Shown here piece after piece: positions 13,701-26,640 of a stretch of DNA of 64,000 nucleotides (within the stretch, counting starts at the first letter, position 1; each line of letters starts with the position of its first letter). The notes under the pieces are model-generated. The model searched no databases and was not told the DNA's origin. It saw only the letters and a list, made by a program, of their open reading frames with translations. Source of the stretch: Ottelia alismoides (taxonomy: Eukaryota > Streptophyta > Magnoliopsida > Alismatales > Hydrocharitaceae); NCBI GenBank assembly GCA_037367405.1, contig JAZKJV010003263.1:1-64000 (forward strand), read 5' to 3'. The position numbers and the translations under genes were made by a program.

Positions 13701-16197
13701 TCCGAGTCCTTCTCTAAGGATCCTAGATACTCTAGATAGTCATACCATCAACACATCAGCTTATTGTAGTATTAACATTCATCCAACTCTTTGGATGTTA
13801 TATGCACGGAAGTTACAGAAGTACAGTCAACTCTTTGACTTTCCTTCTTACTTGGGTCAGACCCATGCTTCCATTATGCTCCCTTCATCTATAAACAATT
13901 GTTGCTTAAGATAGAGGAGATCTTATGTTGAACTCATAAGGTTTCAATATAAGAGCATTTCAACATTTATGTATTCTTAATTCAATTCATACAATATAAA
14001 TATTATGAAGCTTCATGAATGTCTTGAGTAGAGATAATAGAATGATGACACTCATCGTACTCTTAAATACTTTTGGTTCAGCAGGTACTCAGACATTTTG
14101 AGCACATCATCTCTTATCGAGCCACCATTCTGCATGATGCAGTGAACCATGTCATTCATGATTAAATATCGAGAGCACATATGTATGCCAAAACATCTTC
14201 TTAGATTTTATAAGGATTATTTGAAAATTATGATCATCATCGACATGATACTTCCAAAGAACATGCAATGAGAGATCGAGATTATAGAGACATACAAACC
14301 CTAGGTTGTTGTCTTATTGTCGGTTTAATTGTCATTCCTCATTATAACGAGGAAACTTGCACATTGCAATCATATATACTATGTGTCCAACTGCAAGTAC
14401 AATATCTTGATCATGGATCCAATCCATGATATTTTTACCGATTATCATTTAGTACAGTTTTCAATGTGTTTAATTTAGGTTATCTGAAATAAGAAATATT
14501 TGTGTAAATACTTATTTTACTTTTATTTAGGATTTTTATATCAAAGTTGGCTTGCTTTGTCAACTCTGAAAGTTCATTCCCTTATTCACTTTCAAAGTAA
14601 GATATATACTTACCATTATATCTCAAGCAAGATCTGGGATCTCCTTCTTACCTTTGTTACATCCCATGAGAACTTGCAACTCGGATAAAAAGAAGTGGAA
14701 ACACATTTTACCTTGCAAGTCCAACTTGCATTTTCCAATTCGTCTTTAACATCCGGGCCCACCACTCTTTAGGTGATGTTGACCCATTGTTAACTGAACC
14801 AACCATCAATAGGAATAGAACTCGTTATACGCAATCCACTATCACCCCAATAATATGAGTACTCGATATTGGGGTCACTACACATATGGAATTGCTCTTT
14901 TGAGAAGCAAAGAGCCTGATCCATGTGTGCTTGTATGCAGAAGCCGACACTTCACACATACAATCCATAACGATGGAACCCTTCACCTTGACGGGAGACC
15001 GTGGATGTCACTTATGTGATCGCCTTGACGGGAGACCATGGATGTCACTTATGTAATCCTTTATATCAAATTCAAATTCTAATTAATTATTATGAATCAC
15101 ATTCACATAAATAATTCTTCCAAGGGAAATTGCAACTCTATTCATAACAGAGTGTATAATTGGATCTAATTAAATTAAGCATATTAAATCAATCATTAAT
15201 CCAATTCAATCAATCAACAAACAATATTGATTATTACTTGAAAGGATGGTATAATCTTGAAATAATGTTACATCATGATCTTTTCAAGCATTATCCTTTG
15301 CTTATATGTTGTCATGGCCAGTACGCACAAGTGGTGGGACAAATTGCTCACGAAGAAACCTGCTACCTCGATAATCCCCTACTAGACATCAGATCCGCCT
15401 CAAGTCAGGATAATGTGATTTGATCATTTTGTAGTTGAGATGATAATCGATCTTTCATCCAGAGTTATACCATATAATATTTATCAAAACCATTTTGATT
15501 AATATTATAAGAAGATTTGCAAAACAAATCCCAATCATGTTCAAGTATTAATGTTTTGCATGTAGAGATTGTCATATAACTATTGTAGGATAAACTAGGG
15601 TTTTCATGAAACATTCATTCAATAGCCTATGATGATTAATTAATTATTTTCATAATTATTCTGCATCATTTAATCAAGTTAAATTCATAATTTCCATGAT
15701 TTCCATTGAATTATAAACACATTAAGTAAAGGGATTTGATGATCTAATCATCTTCCGCCCCATCTCCACTAAATATGAGATATCTAGGGCAAACGGAGTC
15801 GGAATCATGCGAAATAAATTCAAGAGATTTTAAGGTTTGATTCTCTACTTAATCCCAAGTTTATTTAATGTTTTATGATGGGAAATAGTAAGCAAGATTA
15901 ATTTTCTTATGGATCCGTGAATTCATGCAAAACAACTTTCATAGCGGGAACTCTTCGAATCATTTTCATGCAATTATGGTACCAATACTAGGCTACTATT
16001 TTTGAGACATATTTAGATATTCTAAATACATTTTATTAACCAAAAAATGTGTCCAAATAATGCACAAATAGTATATTTTTATTTTACGAAAAAGTGATTT
16101 GAATCTTGCATCCAATGCAAAAACATTGAGTCTCGCGCATCCGAAACATGAACCTTGATCACCTAGGGTTTCTGATCATATACAAGACCTTGACCAA
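10737..16197 (-). pseudogene. Degenerate gag-pol of Copia element A
   Basis: Minus-strand translation shows Copia pol in the expected order with many stops. Integrase C-terminal and linker sequence (HLRI.GCLVHK, then RVVRPPKGYRF) lies about 12600-12150. Reverse transcriptase (KARIV.TRYT, then IEDIYMKYPHGF and VCKLKK) lies about 12050-11740. An RNase H linker (SLVYARCVQKSDVCHAMGVV) lies about 11310-11250. The gag region from about 16190 to 14000 is too decayed to read. Integrase before reverse transcriptase is the Copia gene order. No frame could give a functional product. Confidence 0.75.
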
Positions 16198-16210
16198 GGC
16201 TCTGATACCA
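16198..16210 (-). other. Primer binding site of element A
   Basis: The minus strand reads TGGTATCAGAGCC, complementary to the 3' end of initiator tRNA-Met. It lies two bases from the 5' LTR edge at 16213. Confidence 0.85.
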
Positions 16211-16212
16211 CT

Positions 16213-16780
16213 TGAATGATATATAAAGATCCTTAAGCGCATCATGGAAGCGTGAAGATCGCATCATATGTAATCGAAGCGACTAGTCGCGCTAGTTGCT
16301 CGGTGCAACAGAATTTAAAAAAACAAATGATGAAATCACATTATCCAAGAATACTTCTCAGATCATTTCATGTAAACCACAAAGGGGTATTAGGTTTACC
16401 TCTTAAAATGTGGTTGCGATCGAAGTCTCTAAATGAAGAGACCTCCTGTCTCAAGTTTGACTTGAAGGAGGAGACGCTTGCAAATGTGTTGATGAAACGT
16501 GGACTTCTCGCAATCCAAGATGATTATCTAGGTGGAGAATATCTTGATCTTGTCATACGAGATCTGATGTCTTCTTCACAAGCAAGGCGTACTGAAGGAG
16601 ACGAAGATCCACGAGCAGTCGAAGCGGTAGCATGACGATGTGGCGACGATGACAATTCTCTCTAAGGCACAAAGTGGACGGCCATTTAGAGAGAGAGATG
16701 GGGTGTGTAGTATGAGAATGAGAGAGAGAGAGGGACAGAGGTGATTCAATTGTTGTGTGTAAAAAGAAGAGCTAGGGTTG
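16213..16780 (-). repeat. 5' LTR of element A, proximal fragment
   Basis: This is colinear with 8233-8742 of the 3' LTR. It breaks at gctagggttg, exactly where element B begins. The last five bases (16776-16780, ggttg) are the left target-site duplication of B. Confidence 0.9.
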
Positions 16781-19700
16781 TGATGAACGATCCGACCGAC
16801 TAGGGTTAAGTGTCAAGTAATATCAAGGTCGTTGCGACCCCAATCAATCGGACTGATCAACAAGAAAATATAACCACTCAAAGAAATAGGTCAAAAACAA
16901 TCAACACATTTGTATTTGGTTCGCTATTTTATTTACCTATATAGCAACCAGGGTCGAACATAAGGAGCACGAAAAATCTATGAAGTAGTCAAATCCCAGA
17001 AATAAATAAAAGTTTTTTTAATGATTTTAAATTTTGTAAATTTTTTAGAAGGAAACAAAATCAACAATCAATAAAATAAGGCAACACACAAGTCTTTATG
17101 GATTTTTCTTTACAGCAAAAAATGCTCAGAAAATTAAGATAAAATTTTTTTTGAGTTTTCGACATTTTAAAATAATTTTGGTAAATTTTTTGGGATTTTT
17201 CAGATATTTTGGAGTTTTACAAAAATCAAATAAAGCTCAACAAGGAAAACAGTGCACAGGACTAAATTACAAGTTAAAAATAATTAAAATGCCCTAAAGT
17301 CCTGAATATAATTTTATAACAAAATGCAAATAAAAATATACAAACAAGAACTGAAAATGGAATTTTTTAATGCTTCTTAAATTTTATATGTTTTTTATAA
17401 GTTTATAGGTGTTTTATGATTTTTTGGACTTTTACAAGGAATTTTCAAACAAAATTAATAAAGAAGTTAAAACACACTAAAAGACACTAGCATGAATTTT
17501 TACGAAATTTTTAAAATATTTTTCAAATTTTTATGATTTTTCTAAGGCAAACAGGGATGTTTTTAGGGGTTTTTTATTTTTCAAAATATTAAATGCAAAT
17601 GAATTAATCCAAGAAAATTAAACTAAATACTACATGACAACATGAGTTAGTGGTAATTTTTATGTGATTTTTCAAAATAATATATTATTTATTAAGTCCA
17701 AAACATAACATATAATTAAGCACAGTTCATAGGGACCAATGTGCTAATAAGTTCACATACCAAAGAATAACATGATTAAAAAGCCTTGGGCCTAATCTGC
17801 AAAAATCCCAATCAAGCACATGCGATACACGTGATCCAGACTCACAGGGGTATAGTTGCAAATATTAAAAACATGTCATTCAATTCAGAACATATAAAAA
17901 GTGAAGGGCATACAGTGCAAATAACCCAAAAGTCACGTGGGCGTACAAGTGCCACAAACTGAGAGGGGGATAAAATGCAAATAGCTAAAAATACGAGGTC
18001 CAAACTACAAAATGTCTTAACTACAATATTTAATTAGAGGACTAAGATGAGATAAGTAAACGTGCGAGGGTAAAAAGGAAATATACCCTTGCAAGCACGT
18101 GCGGGGCACATGGGGACGCGTGGCAGGCTCTCGTGAAGGCGGCTGCTGACGGAGGAGATCTACTCTGCAATGGATCTAACGGCTCAAGCGTGTGGAGCAG
18201 GTGTACGGGTCGGATGTCTTATGACCCGATCAGACGACCTAGGGAATGTCGGCCTTGATGGTTGTTAATCGTGCATCTAGCATCTCTGAAAAAGGGACTG
18301 ATGGATGGCTGGGATGGAATCTGGAGAAGTGGTCCAGATCTGACGGTGGCTGAAGATGGTGGAAGAACTCCGCTCGAACGAACTTCAAGCGACCATGAAG
18401 AAAGATCCACGGACCCCCTGACATCGCTGAGAGGTCCAACACAATCGTGAAGCTCCTCCGTGTCAAGTGGTGGTCTCCGATGGAGGGGAGAATAGTCAGA
18501 TGGGTGGGGCGGTGGTGCTCCACCATGAGCTGCAATGCCTGAGCAGTCAACGGGCCTAAATGCTTCTCTTGCACATGCAGATACCTGCAAATGGTGCAAC
18601 GCTCGAATGCAAAGCTTCGGCAAACATTTATTACATATGAGGATGAGGGAAGCGATGGGGAATGGGTTTTGGGTCTATGGAAAACGTGATGGATGGACCT
18701 CGAGCCTAATCATGCTCTGGTGAGCACGATTCAGAATGATCAGGTTGCGTGGGAAGATGGGAGACGAGACGTGTCGTCGATAGGAATGGAGGATTGAGAG
18801 GATCGAGGCCCCGACCAGCTGGTCGGAGCAAGGGAACTGACTGTGGAGCTAAATAGATGAATTGAAATCAAAAGGATAAAAGCAGGGGATGCAAGCGTTA
18901 CCTAAAACTACCAATGAGCTTAGAAGCTCCAGGCAAATGTGGATGTCAGGGTGATGGCCTCAATCACGCTGCGGCGGTCGGAGAGGCTACTCACGGCGGA
19001 GGTCCGACCACGAAGCTTGAGCTGCATCATTGTAACACCAATCCGAGCTCCAAGGGTCGCTCCAAGCAGATGTCACTCAGTTGGAGGTGGCTAGGGGTTG
19101 AAAAGGTGGCGAGGAACGAGTTGCTTAGCTATGGAGACAGATGAAAGAAATTATAGGTTTCCCAGGGGTCTGGAAAGATCGCAAGATAGACCGCAAACCT
19201 AGGGGGATCCGGATGATCCTAGGGATCCGCAGAGATCATGGATGTTCGAGGAATCTTGGGTTAAATCAAGGAGAGAGGTGGTCGGATTCGAGCAGGGAAA
19301 TAGAGAGAAAAAGGTCCAGCGAGCCAAAATAGGGTCTGGCCCGGCTGGAAGGGAGGGTTGAATGAGGTCCACGATCCCAGGTGGACTAATCAGAGAGAAG
19401 GAATATACAAAATAATTAAAAATTCAATTTAAAAAATAGAAAATGAATTTAAAATAAAAAGTGTATAGAATAAAAAAGGCTTATTATTTTTTTAAACTAT
19501 TCTTCTATTATTTTTAATTATTTTATGAAAATAAATTAGTGTATATACAGTGTATAGTATTATATACAGGTATAGCATACCTATGTATTATGTACAGGTA
19601 TTTTTATTTTATTATTTTTACACAAATACCCTTATTTTATATTTTATTTATTTACAACATAATTTTAGGAGTATAAAATAATTTTTATTTTATTTTTATA

Positions 19701-20200
19701 AATTAATTAGGGTATATAATAAATAGTGAATGTAATATATACATGTGTATTTTGTACAAAGCTTTGATGATTTTATTTTTATTTTTCTTTTATTTTTCTG
19801 ATTTTTATTTTTTTATAATATTATTAGAACTATATACAATGGTGTAAAAGAATAAAAGAATTTTGGTTTTCTCAAAAATAAATAACTAATTAATATGTAC
19901 AAGTATAGGTGATATACACAATACATAGTAGACCTTATCTCGCTCTACTTATTTTATTTTACGATCAGGTCAAGTCTTGACCTTCTCTTGGGGTTTGGGT
20001 CACTCTGTAGTTATTCTAAATACATCGTTCTTTTTCTTTTTTTTATTCTTTTATTTTTGCCAAAAATGCATGCTAAATATGCAATATTAATAAGAGCATG
20101 CAGAAAACTAATTTATTATATTTACAGGTATTTACAGAGCATTTTGCCAAGAAGAAGAGCTAAATTAAAAGAATAAAGAGCGAGAATCAGGGATTCATCA
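16781..20200 (-). repeat. 3' LTR of element B
   Basis: This 3420-bp LTR is colinear with 33498-36931, with dispersed substitutions and small indels. It contains scattered CACGTG hexamers (17828, 17934, 18096) and a long AT-rich part after 19390. Frames at 18219-18623 and 18914-19332 recur, altered, in the other LTR and are not genes. Confidence 0.9.
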
Positions 20201-20213
20201 CCCCCTATACTTT
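20201..20213 (-). other. Polypurine tract of element B
   Basis: On the minus strand AAAGTATAGGGGG abuts the 3' LTR start TGATGAATCCC. It is the expected plus-strand priming site. Confidence 0.75.
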
Positions 20214-22307
20214 AGCTTTTCTAGTCCATTAGCAAACACTTATTTGAAAAAGAAGTGAAAATCAAAAAAAGAAATGAAAAGAAAAAGAATCAAGGTAGAT
20301 TATTAAACGTATCTTAATTAAATTGGAGTATATAGCTCAGTCAGACCTTTGGATTATTAGTTTGTCAGAACTTTATTGGGAAATAGGTTTAAGACTCAAG
20401 AGCCTCCAAGTTCCACTATTCTATGGTCAAGACGCCCCAATAAACCAGATTAGAACAAGTCTACATACACAAACTCTAATGACTATGCATCTTTCCTTGT
20501 ACTGTGTAAGTGATATGTAGCTCCCGACCTCAGAATTGATAAAGCAATAGCCTCCTCGACAAGGTAACTCTAATTCCCTAGTCTAGCAGATCTTTTCTCG
20601 AGGAGCAGGGTATTCCCTTCTAAGTTCAAGTTCAACCAGCTCAAAAAGAGGGTAAAGAAGAGAATTGAACGTGACCAGTGTAGCCATGTATCCCTTGGAT
20701 CAAAGCCAGTGTAGCTAAGTCTCCAGCTGAAAGCCATAAGCTTTGCTTATTCACTATATACACTCTGACATGCATTTTATTTTCAATCAGGCATGTCCCC
20801 TTTTTGGATTTTTTTCATATTTTTGCACTTTTTTATGTGCATATATACAACATATTTACATGGTGCAACATGTACATAAGGAGTTTTTCTTCTTGAGCCA
20901 GTAGACTATCCCTCTTTTGAAGCATTATTGCAATCCACAAACTTCTGTCTTTAGACCTCAATGCTACTAGACCAGGTTGAGGTGCACATCCCTCCCTAAA
21001 GGAAGACGAGATGTTCTTCCTAGAAGTACTACCCTCGTATGCTACCCCAAGACAAGGAATTCTGCCTCCTTACCACCTCATCTGTGTCGAGCTACATGTA
21101 AGGTATGTGTCCAAGTCAAGCCATTGTCTCTAAGAGTCATGCGTGCGTTGTTAAGTGTTCTACTTATGCTCATCAAGATGACAAGTAAACATAACCTAGT
21201 GGACTCAAAGAATTAAGTCACTAATGGACCTGAAAAGTCTTAACCCCAACTCCTATAAGGTTCCTCTGAAGTTAGGTGGATTAAGGTCTTAACTAAGCTT
21301 TATTTTCAATTTAATTCCAGACTAGTTTAAATGTCAACTATGATTTAGAAGAATATACAATAAATATGTACAAAAATCTTTTTGTGCAATTTTTTAAAAT
21401 ATGCAATTTTTACAAAAGATTTTTGAATGCAAGGAAGGGGGAGTTTTGCAAAATATTTACAAACATTTTTGCAAACTTTTATTTTTCAATTATTTTTCAA
21501 AAATTTTATACTATATACATAGCTTTGATACAAAAATATTTACAAACATTTTACAATCAAAACATTTTTACAAGCATTTGTACAAAAATAGTTTTTACAA
21601 AAGCTATTTACAAGTGCATGTACAAGAAAAAAATATTTTTTTGTGATTTTTAGGTTTATGGTTTTTAGCCATTTTATTTTATTAACACACTCACACAAAG
21701 TATGAGTTATGGCTGAAGTATATATATACAATATATACGACACTCCCCTATACTTAGCTCGAACGATGTCCTCGAAGTAATCAAAGAATGATGAAAGGAA
21801 GACATGACTCGTGTTGAGTATTGGGAAGTGAAAAGAAAGCTATACTACAATGACAAAAGAAAGAATGAATAGAGGTCGGTGATCCCCCTATAGTTAGGAT
21901 CAAGTAATCCTAAGTATAAAAGTTTGTACGCAAGGGGAAGATCGAGGGTTAGGATGTACAGGGTCTACCTCCCCTATACTTAGGGTAAAATATCCCTAAG
22001 TATAGGCAACAAAACAGAGGTAAAAAAGAATCAAAAGAATAATCACAAGTCTAATACCTCCCCCCCCATACTTAGGGTAAAGTTCACCCTAAGTATAGCA
22101 TAATCATGAGATGAAAAGGAGGTATTAGACAGAAAGAATGAATGATATAGACAACTGGATCTATACAGCTGTGGAGGAGAAGTGATAATCAAGAATGAGA
22201 TGCAAATGATGTGAGTCAAAGACCACATCTCATGCAAAATGAATAGGGGCAACGTCGATGATCAGCGAATCATGATCAAGATATGGTTTTAGACGTTGAT
22301 TGTTAAC
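20214..22307 (-). mobile_element. Element B 3' untranslated region
   Basis: Two kilobases lie between the integrase end and the 3' LTR. There is no recognisable coding sequence. 21360-21660 is AT-rich with repeated ttacaaa and caaaaat words, and open frames there are compositional. 21744-22099 holds repeated polypurine-like hairpins, listed separately. No envelope-like protein is seen here, though some Athila relatives have one at this place. Confidence 0.6.
21744..22099 (-). repeat. Polypurine-tract-like inverted repeats in element B
   Basis: The plus strand carries four copies of a CCCCTATACTTAG-like word, at 21744, 21883, 21968 and 22061. The last three are each followed within about 30 bases by the inverted word CCTAAGTATA (21908, 21994, 22087), which would form hairpins. 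On the minus strand the first word reads CTAAGTATAGGGG, almost the same as the true polypurine tract at 20201-20213. Confidence 0.8.
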
Positions 22308-22859
22308 TCAAAAGGTGGATTCAGATGACACTTCAGATATATCAATACTTCTGTTGCCATGCACCTTTCGGATCACGTATGGTCCCTTCCATATGCTTTG
22401 CAACTTCCCTGAAAATAATCTCAACCTAGCATCGAATATCCATACTCTCTGGTTTGGTTCAAACTGTTTATGGCTAATATGAGAATCATGCCATATCTTC
22501 ACTCTCTCCTTGTATTGTAGGCTACTCGAGAATGTTGCATCTCTCAACTCCTCCAGGGCTGCCAACTCTGCTTTCCTCTGATCTTTTATACGCTTGGAAT
22601 CCAATAATAACTCAGTGAGTGCCCAAAGTGACTTATGCTTGATCTCTACAGGTAAATGGCATGGCTTGCCATAAACGAGACAAAAGGGAGACGTACCCAA
22701 AGGTGTCTTGAAGGAGATCCGATAGGCGCACAAGACCGAGTCCAAAAGCTGTGACCAATCCTTTTGATCTGGGCAAACAACCTTCTGTAAAATAGTCTTG
22801 ATCTCCCTATTCGATACTTCAGCAAGACCATTGGTCTGAGGGTGATATGGAGTGGTATC
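22308..22859 (-). pseudogene. Element B integrase, C-terminal part
   Basis: The minus-strand translation reads PYHPQTNGLAEVSNREIK, the conserved integrase core end. It continues through LLDSVLCAYRISFKTPLGTSPF to a C-terminal stretch with FSGKLQSIWKGPYVI, typical of Ty3/Gypsy integrase. It is open down to about 22308. Its N-terminal part lies beyond the solo LTR G at 26128 onward. Integrase inserts element DNA into the host genome; this copy is split and cannot be made whole. Confidence 0.85.
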
Positions 22860-25800
22860 TGACGGATCGTAGAATTCCCTTGTTAAAAGTCTGCATTGAT
22901 TTATCGTGCGCTAAATTATGAATGTCGTTTCGTTGTAGGCGGGCAATCGGAATCAGTCAAGAAATAACCACACAAAATTTAGTCAATTTTTAATCAATGC
23001 GATTTTATGTTTATTTTACTTGGAAAAGTCCCAAGGTCGAACATAAGGAGGCAAAGGAACAACCTCGAATTTTGTCTATCAAAATTCGTGCATGATTTTT
23101 GAGGTGATCTTTTTTTGTAATTTTTTAATGCAATTTGGGATGCAAAATGCAACTTTGGCCTATTTTAGGGACTAAAATGTAAAGATCAATCAAACGATGT
23201 CCGAAAAATATGAAACTTAGCCAAGATGACAATTACGATGAAATGAATGCACTATAATTTTTTTGGAATTTTTAGATGCAAAATGATTTTTTATGAATTT
23301 TTGAATGCAAACAAAGTGAATTTCAATAATTAATTATAATAAATACTAAACCAATTTATTTTCAAGAGTTAAAATTATCCAAGATCTATCACTAAGTGAT
23401 CGTTCTCAGAAAAATACTAAACCTCGGAAATATGAGATTTAATACATATTAAAAATCAAATATTGAAATATGCAAAATGATTTTACAACGCAGACTATGT
23501 ATGCAAATGCAATTCTTTTCGGGCACAATGTTAAACACAACTAATTCTACAGTCTGTGAATTTTCGGTAATTTTTAGAGCAACAGTTAATTAGTTAAGAA
23601 TTTTCAAGTACAGAATGGGCAAAATATGCAATTTTCCACAAAATAATTCATTAATAATTAACCACTGATCACAAAAATGTCAAGCATATGCTATAATGTA
23701 GAGAATTAATTGTAGAATAAAATGCCTATTTTCGATGAATAAAATAATGCAATGTAGCCATTACTAATGGAGGGGGAACACAGGGGTAGTAATGCAATAT
23801 TACAATAATTATAAATAAAATAAAATTCAAAAAGGACTAAAATGTTATTACCGAGAAGTTTGAAAATCTTCTGCAAAATTTCCAACAGGTCTCGTGCCAA
23901 GCACGTGACCTAGTCGGCAGGACGAAGCTGCAATTTGGGTGAACTCTAGGGGGCTCTTTGCAATTTCTCTAGCAGGTCGCGTGCGATGTACGTGATCTCT
24001 GGGGCGGGGTTGACTCTGCAAATCAGGAGACCTCTGGGGGGTTCGTCTAAATGTTCCTTCCCACCACATGCCTCGCACGTGGGGAGGGCCTCGGGCAGAC
24101 CCGGCGGTGAGGCGTGATCGGCAGATGGCCATTGGCGAGGCTCCGACTGTTAAGGTGTGGCTGGCGGAGCGATAGAGCCCTCTTCAGTGACGTCAGAGCT
24201 GCAAGGCAGAGGATGCTCCAGATGGCGAGCCTGAGCTCCGGTCGTCGAAGGCGTTGATGCTCTGGTGGCTGTAAGGAGCTGTGGTGGCGAAGCGAGTCGA
24301 TGAAGGTTATTGACGAAGTTGGAAGACGATAGCGTTGACGGTGAAGTAGGTGGTGGAGGCGCTGCTTCTGGACGTGTTACAGTTGTCGGCGGTGGTTGAC
24401 GAACGCGGGCGGAGATGGTAGTTGTTGAAGATGGACTAAGGTGGAGTAGCATTGGTGAGCTCCGAAGGTGTTGTTAGTCGTCGTTGGCTCAATGGCTTGA
24501 AGGCCGGAGCGAAGCAGCAGATGCGTGGAGCGACGCTGCGACGAGCCACGACGGCTCGGATCTCGCCGGAGAGGATGACGCGGTGCTGTCACCACCGTGA
24601 AGTAACCCTTTGGTGCAATCGGTGGATGAAGGTGACGAGATTCGATTGCGGTTAAATAGGATCGATGGCTTGTCGAAGAAGGAAGATGATCGGCGAATGA
24701 TTCAATTGGGATACGCAGGGAGGATCGAGGATGGAGGAGATTGTGGGGTTGTCGAGATTCGCGGGGAGGGGCGGATCGTGTGGATTTGATGGATCGGAGA
24801 TGGCGGGGATTTGCGGAGCAGGCGCAAGATCGGAGAGGGGCGGCGCTCAATTGGGAAAGAAGGGGGATCGTGAGGTGGAAGATGAAGTACAGCGATCGTT
24901 CGATCGGTCGAGATCGGATACAGCGATCGCGACACGTGGCAGTGAAATGAACGGGTGGAGCAGCACGTGCAGGGCACGTGCGGAAGAGGCACGTGCTCCG
25001 CACGTGTGCGGTTTTATTTTTTATTTTTTTTATAAAAATGAAATAAAAATAAATCCAAAAATGGATGACACGTGACGGCTCCTGAAGCTTCCACGTGTCA
25101 GCCCCACAAAAATTTGAAAATAAATACCTTGATAAATACTTAAAAAAAAGTAAATGACCTCGGATCGAAAAAGTTTCTTCACGAAAATTGCTCGTCTTGA
25201 TGAGATCTACAACTTTTATGAAGGGACCAAAACCAAAATCGATCATTTGCACAAAGTGATATTTTTAGGGTATCCCATGTACATAGAATACCTTGATTTT
25301 TGGGTTTTATAATTTTTTTGTCATTTTCAAACCAAATGAAAATTCGAAAAAAAATATGAAAAAATCAAAGATAAATATTTACACATTAATCTATTATTTT
25401 ATTTTTATTAATTAAGAAAAAGAAGAAATAAAATAAAAGCTGAAAATCACAATTTTTGTACAGAAAGTTAGTGAAGACACAGACTCATTAGTTTTTTTTT
25501 ATTTCAAGCTTAGTTTGGATTTCGATTTTTATGCATTTTAATAAAACTTTCATCAAAGAAGACAAATGAAAAAGAAATAAAATAGCGTAGGTTAATTATG
25601 TACATAAAATAATAGGTCAAAAACCGCTAAAATACAAAATGTACAAAAGAGGCCCAAAACCAACTTTCACATATGAGCTCTGATTCACTTGAACTTGGTC
25701 TTGTTTTGAATGTACATTAGTTCAAAAGTGATTAGGATCAAAACGGACACTAGATGAGGAAGATATGAGGGTTTTAGTCCGGAACTCCTAGAACTAAGGT

Positions 25801-26127
25801 TTGGGTTTTTGGTCCACTTATTTGGGTTAGTGATTTTTTTATATTTTTCATTTATTCTTGTTAGTGATATGTACACAGTGGAGGTGGTTTTGGGTCATTC
25901 GGAGTTAGCATGAATTAGTTATAAATCAGGGAAGTTAGGTCATTTACAGGTCAAATTTAGCTGGGTTTTTTGGCTTCTTATTTTGTGCAAAAATAAGTGA
26001 TAAATTGCAATTCTTATCAAAACATACATGAATGCTAATTATGCAGAATAAATGAAGAAATACCAATGATTTTTAGGGACTAGAGCTCAATTAATGACTT
26101 TTAGAGTGATGAATCTGAGATTCATCA
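22860..26127. repeat. Athila-like solo LTR G nested in the integrase of B
   Basis: This 3268-bp block starts TGACGGATCG and ends ATTCATCA, terminal forms like those of the B LTRs. Both also share the ggtcgaacataaggag block. The flanks gtatc (22855-22859) and gtaac (26128-26132) look like a 5-bp duplication with one change. Skipping the block and one flank copy brings the integrase reading frame of B back into register. No internal region is present, so it is probably a solo LTR left by LTR-LTR recombination. The long open frame at 24377-25252 inside it has no domain. Confidence 0.8.
24933..25097. promoter_or_regulatory. Cluster of seven CACGTG (G-box) hexamers
   Basis: CACGTG occurs at 24933, 24964, 24975, 24990, 25001, 25069 and 25092 within 165 bp of solo LTR G. 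CACGTG is the core recognised by plant bZIP and bHLH factors. Whether it drives transcription here is unknown. Confidence 0.6.
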
Positions 26128-26640
26128 GTAACTCAATGGTCAATAATGAACTCGTTAGCATGGGCCTATACCTTATCGTTGACAAAATGAGTACCCCCAT
26201 CAGATATCAAACTCTAGATACCCCAAACCGTGAAATGATATTCCTCCTCAAAAATCTGCAAACAGTCTTAGCATCTGCAGTTCGGGTGGAGATGGCCTCA
26301 ACCCAATGACTCACATAATCCACAGCAAGTAGAATGTACTCGAATCCTTGACTCTTAGGGAATGGACCCATGAAATCGATGTCACATGCGTCAAAAACCT
26401 CACAGAAGTGAATGGACTATATCGGCATCATATCACGATGTCCACAAGTGCCCATCCTCTGATAGTCAGTACACCTCTTCACGAATTCATCAGAATCCTT
26501 GAAGAGGGTAGGCCACCATTGGTCAGATTGGAGCACTTTTTGTGTTGTCCTCCTCCCATAATGATGTCATCCTGCCTCAAGCTTGTGGCAGTATGTGAGG
26601 ACGCTATGGTGCTCCTCTTGAGGATTGCACCGACTCTAGA
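26128..26640 (-). pseudogene. Element B integrase, N-terminal and core part
   Basis: The minus-strand translation shows an HHCC-type zinc-binding stretch (HHSVLTYCHKL and later CTDYQ) near 26400-26630. [12 protein letters not shown] with the first core aspartate lies near 26350-26385, then [11 protein letters not shown], then SDGGTHFVND with the second core aspartate near 26185-26205. In-frame stops are present. The frame is interrupted at 26127 by solo LTR G and picks up again at 22859. Confidence 0.85.

Noticed and set aside
18219..19332. Several open frames in the 3' LTR of element B, with counterparts at 34962-36154
   Set aside because: The counterparts differ by frameshifts and length between the two LTRs, so there is no coding constraint.
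21366..21743. AT-rich frames between integrase and 3' LTR of B as an envelope-like gene
   Set aside because: Composition is F/I/K/Y-rich, there is no membrane-protein layout, and the stretch is built of short repeated words.
24377..25252. Open frame of 291 codons on the minus strand
   Set aside because: It lies wholly inside solo LTR G, has no domain, and is rich in R, S, P and H as expected from a GC-rich LTR.
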